From JACCTU01 sp963700495 (lineage in GTDB: Bacteria; Actinomycetota; Thermoleophilia; Gaiellales; Gaiellaceae): DNA of 64,000 nt. The notes beneath the pieces are model-generated. The model worked only from the letters and a program-made list of their open reading frames with translations. It was not told the DNA's origin and made no database searches. The DNA lies in the NCBI GenBank assembly GCA_963700495.1, contig CAVOXT010000005.1:186001-250000 (forward strand). Reading direction: 5' to 3'. Position numbers and translations under genes: made by a program. Shown piece by piece: positions 63,782-64,000 of this stretch. Positions within the stretch are counted from its first letter, which is position 1. The number at the start of each line of letters is the position of its first letter.

Positions 63782-64000
63782 ACCCGGAGCACGTAGGTGA
63801 ACCAGCTCTCGTACGGTACGAAGCCGAGTTCGCGGTTGATCTTCAGCATCCCGGCGTTCTCATCGTCATTGGATGTTGACAGCCGTTCGAACCCCTGCTC
63901 GGCGCACCAGCGTACGACCGCGAGCTTGGCGGCGCGCGCGAGGCCGCGGCGCCGGAAGTCGGGCGCCGTCCCGGTCAGCTCGTGCTCCGCGAGCTTTCGA
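63778..64000 (-). CDS. GNAT N-acetyltransferase, C-terminal part
   Basis: The window ends inside the gene; about 73 C-terminal residues are seen. DFRRRGLARAAKLAVVRWCAEQGFERL is the acetyl-CoA-binding motif A and NAGMLKINRELGFVPYESW motif B of GNAT proteins. The stop overlaps the Fes-like gene (GTGA). First visible gene of the operon running to the ATP-grasp gene. Confidence 0.85.
   Translation of the reverse strand, partial: RKLAEHELTGTAPDFRRRGLARAAKLAVVRWCAEQGFERLSTSNDDENAGMLKINRELGFVPYESWFTYVLRV

Overview
The window is dense, GC-rich chromosomal DNA with heavy GTG start usage and strong C/G third-position bias. It looks like an actinobacterium, and I suspect a deep-branching Thermoleophilia/Gaiellales-type lineage. 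Pointers are the actinobacterial rpsA-coaE-...-uvrB order, a SARP-family regulator, Rex, an APC-permease/CeoBC potassium cluster, a GAAC-N4-GTTC SOS box before uvrA, and many apparently leaderless genes (a TANNNT box 6-9 nt before the start codon). No rRNA, tRNA, CRISPR array, transposase or prophage was seen.

Layout. 1-3.4 kb: the 3' end of rpsA, coaE, a lytic transglycosylase, a ribbon-helix-helix protein, a 30-residue small ORF and a DUF4097 protein. 3.5-12.8 kb (accessory-looking): two paralogous MFS exporters enclose an M23 peptidase, a two-gene module made of a SARP-SIR2 fusion and a membrane-anchored STAND-WD40 NTPase, and a TetR repressor. 12.8-20 kb: uvrB, a metallophosphoesterase, small membrane proteins, and uvrA behind an SOS box. 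20-22.9 kb (minus strand): cytochrome c, panB, panC and a DUF2520 dehydrogenase-like protein. 23-28 kb: an RNA-repair cluster of an alpha/beta hydrolase, RtcB, two membrane proteins, archease and an OLD-type ATPase/TOPRIM protein. 28-34.9 kb: an ABC/FtsX exporter with a frameshift, then a stress-like group (phosphoribosyltransferase, BON protein, PRPP synthetase paralogue, CapA-like protein, UspA and small hypotheticals), part of which shares an upstream GTAGTTCCCC motif.

34.7-41.3 kb: FmdB zinc ribbon, type-4/5 uracil-DNA glycosylase, and the t6A/rimI operon tsaE-tsaB-rimI-tsaD interrupted by an antisense ERCC4 nuclease, then a large subtilase. 41.3-47.3 kb: Glu/Leu dehydrogenase, a lipoprotein, a glutaredoxin-like protein, Rex, a GT4 glycosyltransferase, a NadR-like kinase, a YbdK-type ligase and DUF1844. 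47.4-55.5 kb: proton pyrophosphatase, DUF389, two tandem APC permease-UspA fusions with a 52-residue membrane protein between them, and two TrkA/RCK proteins, probably a pyrophosphate/potassium homeostasis block. This stretch carries about ten single-base frameshifts, which points to assembly error or local decay. 55.5-56.8 kb: a PQQ-type sugar dehydrogenase ending in a 168-bp palindromic element.

56.8-64 kb (minus strand): a B12 uptake operon (btuF-btuC-btuD, then VanZ, HAD and a small coiled-coil protein) under a cobalamin riboswitch whose final hairpin contains the Shine-Dalgarno sequence. Upstream lies a tightly overlapping GNAT, Fes-like esterase, second esterase and ATP-grasp operon that resembles a small biosynthetic pathway.
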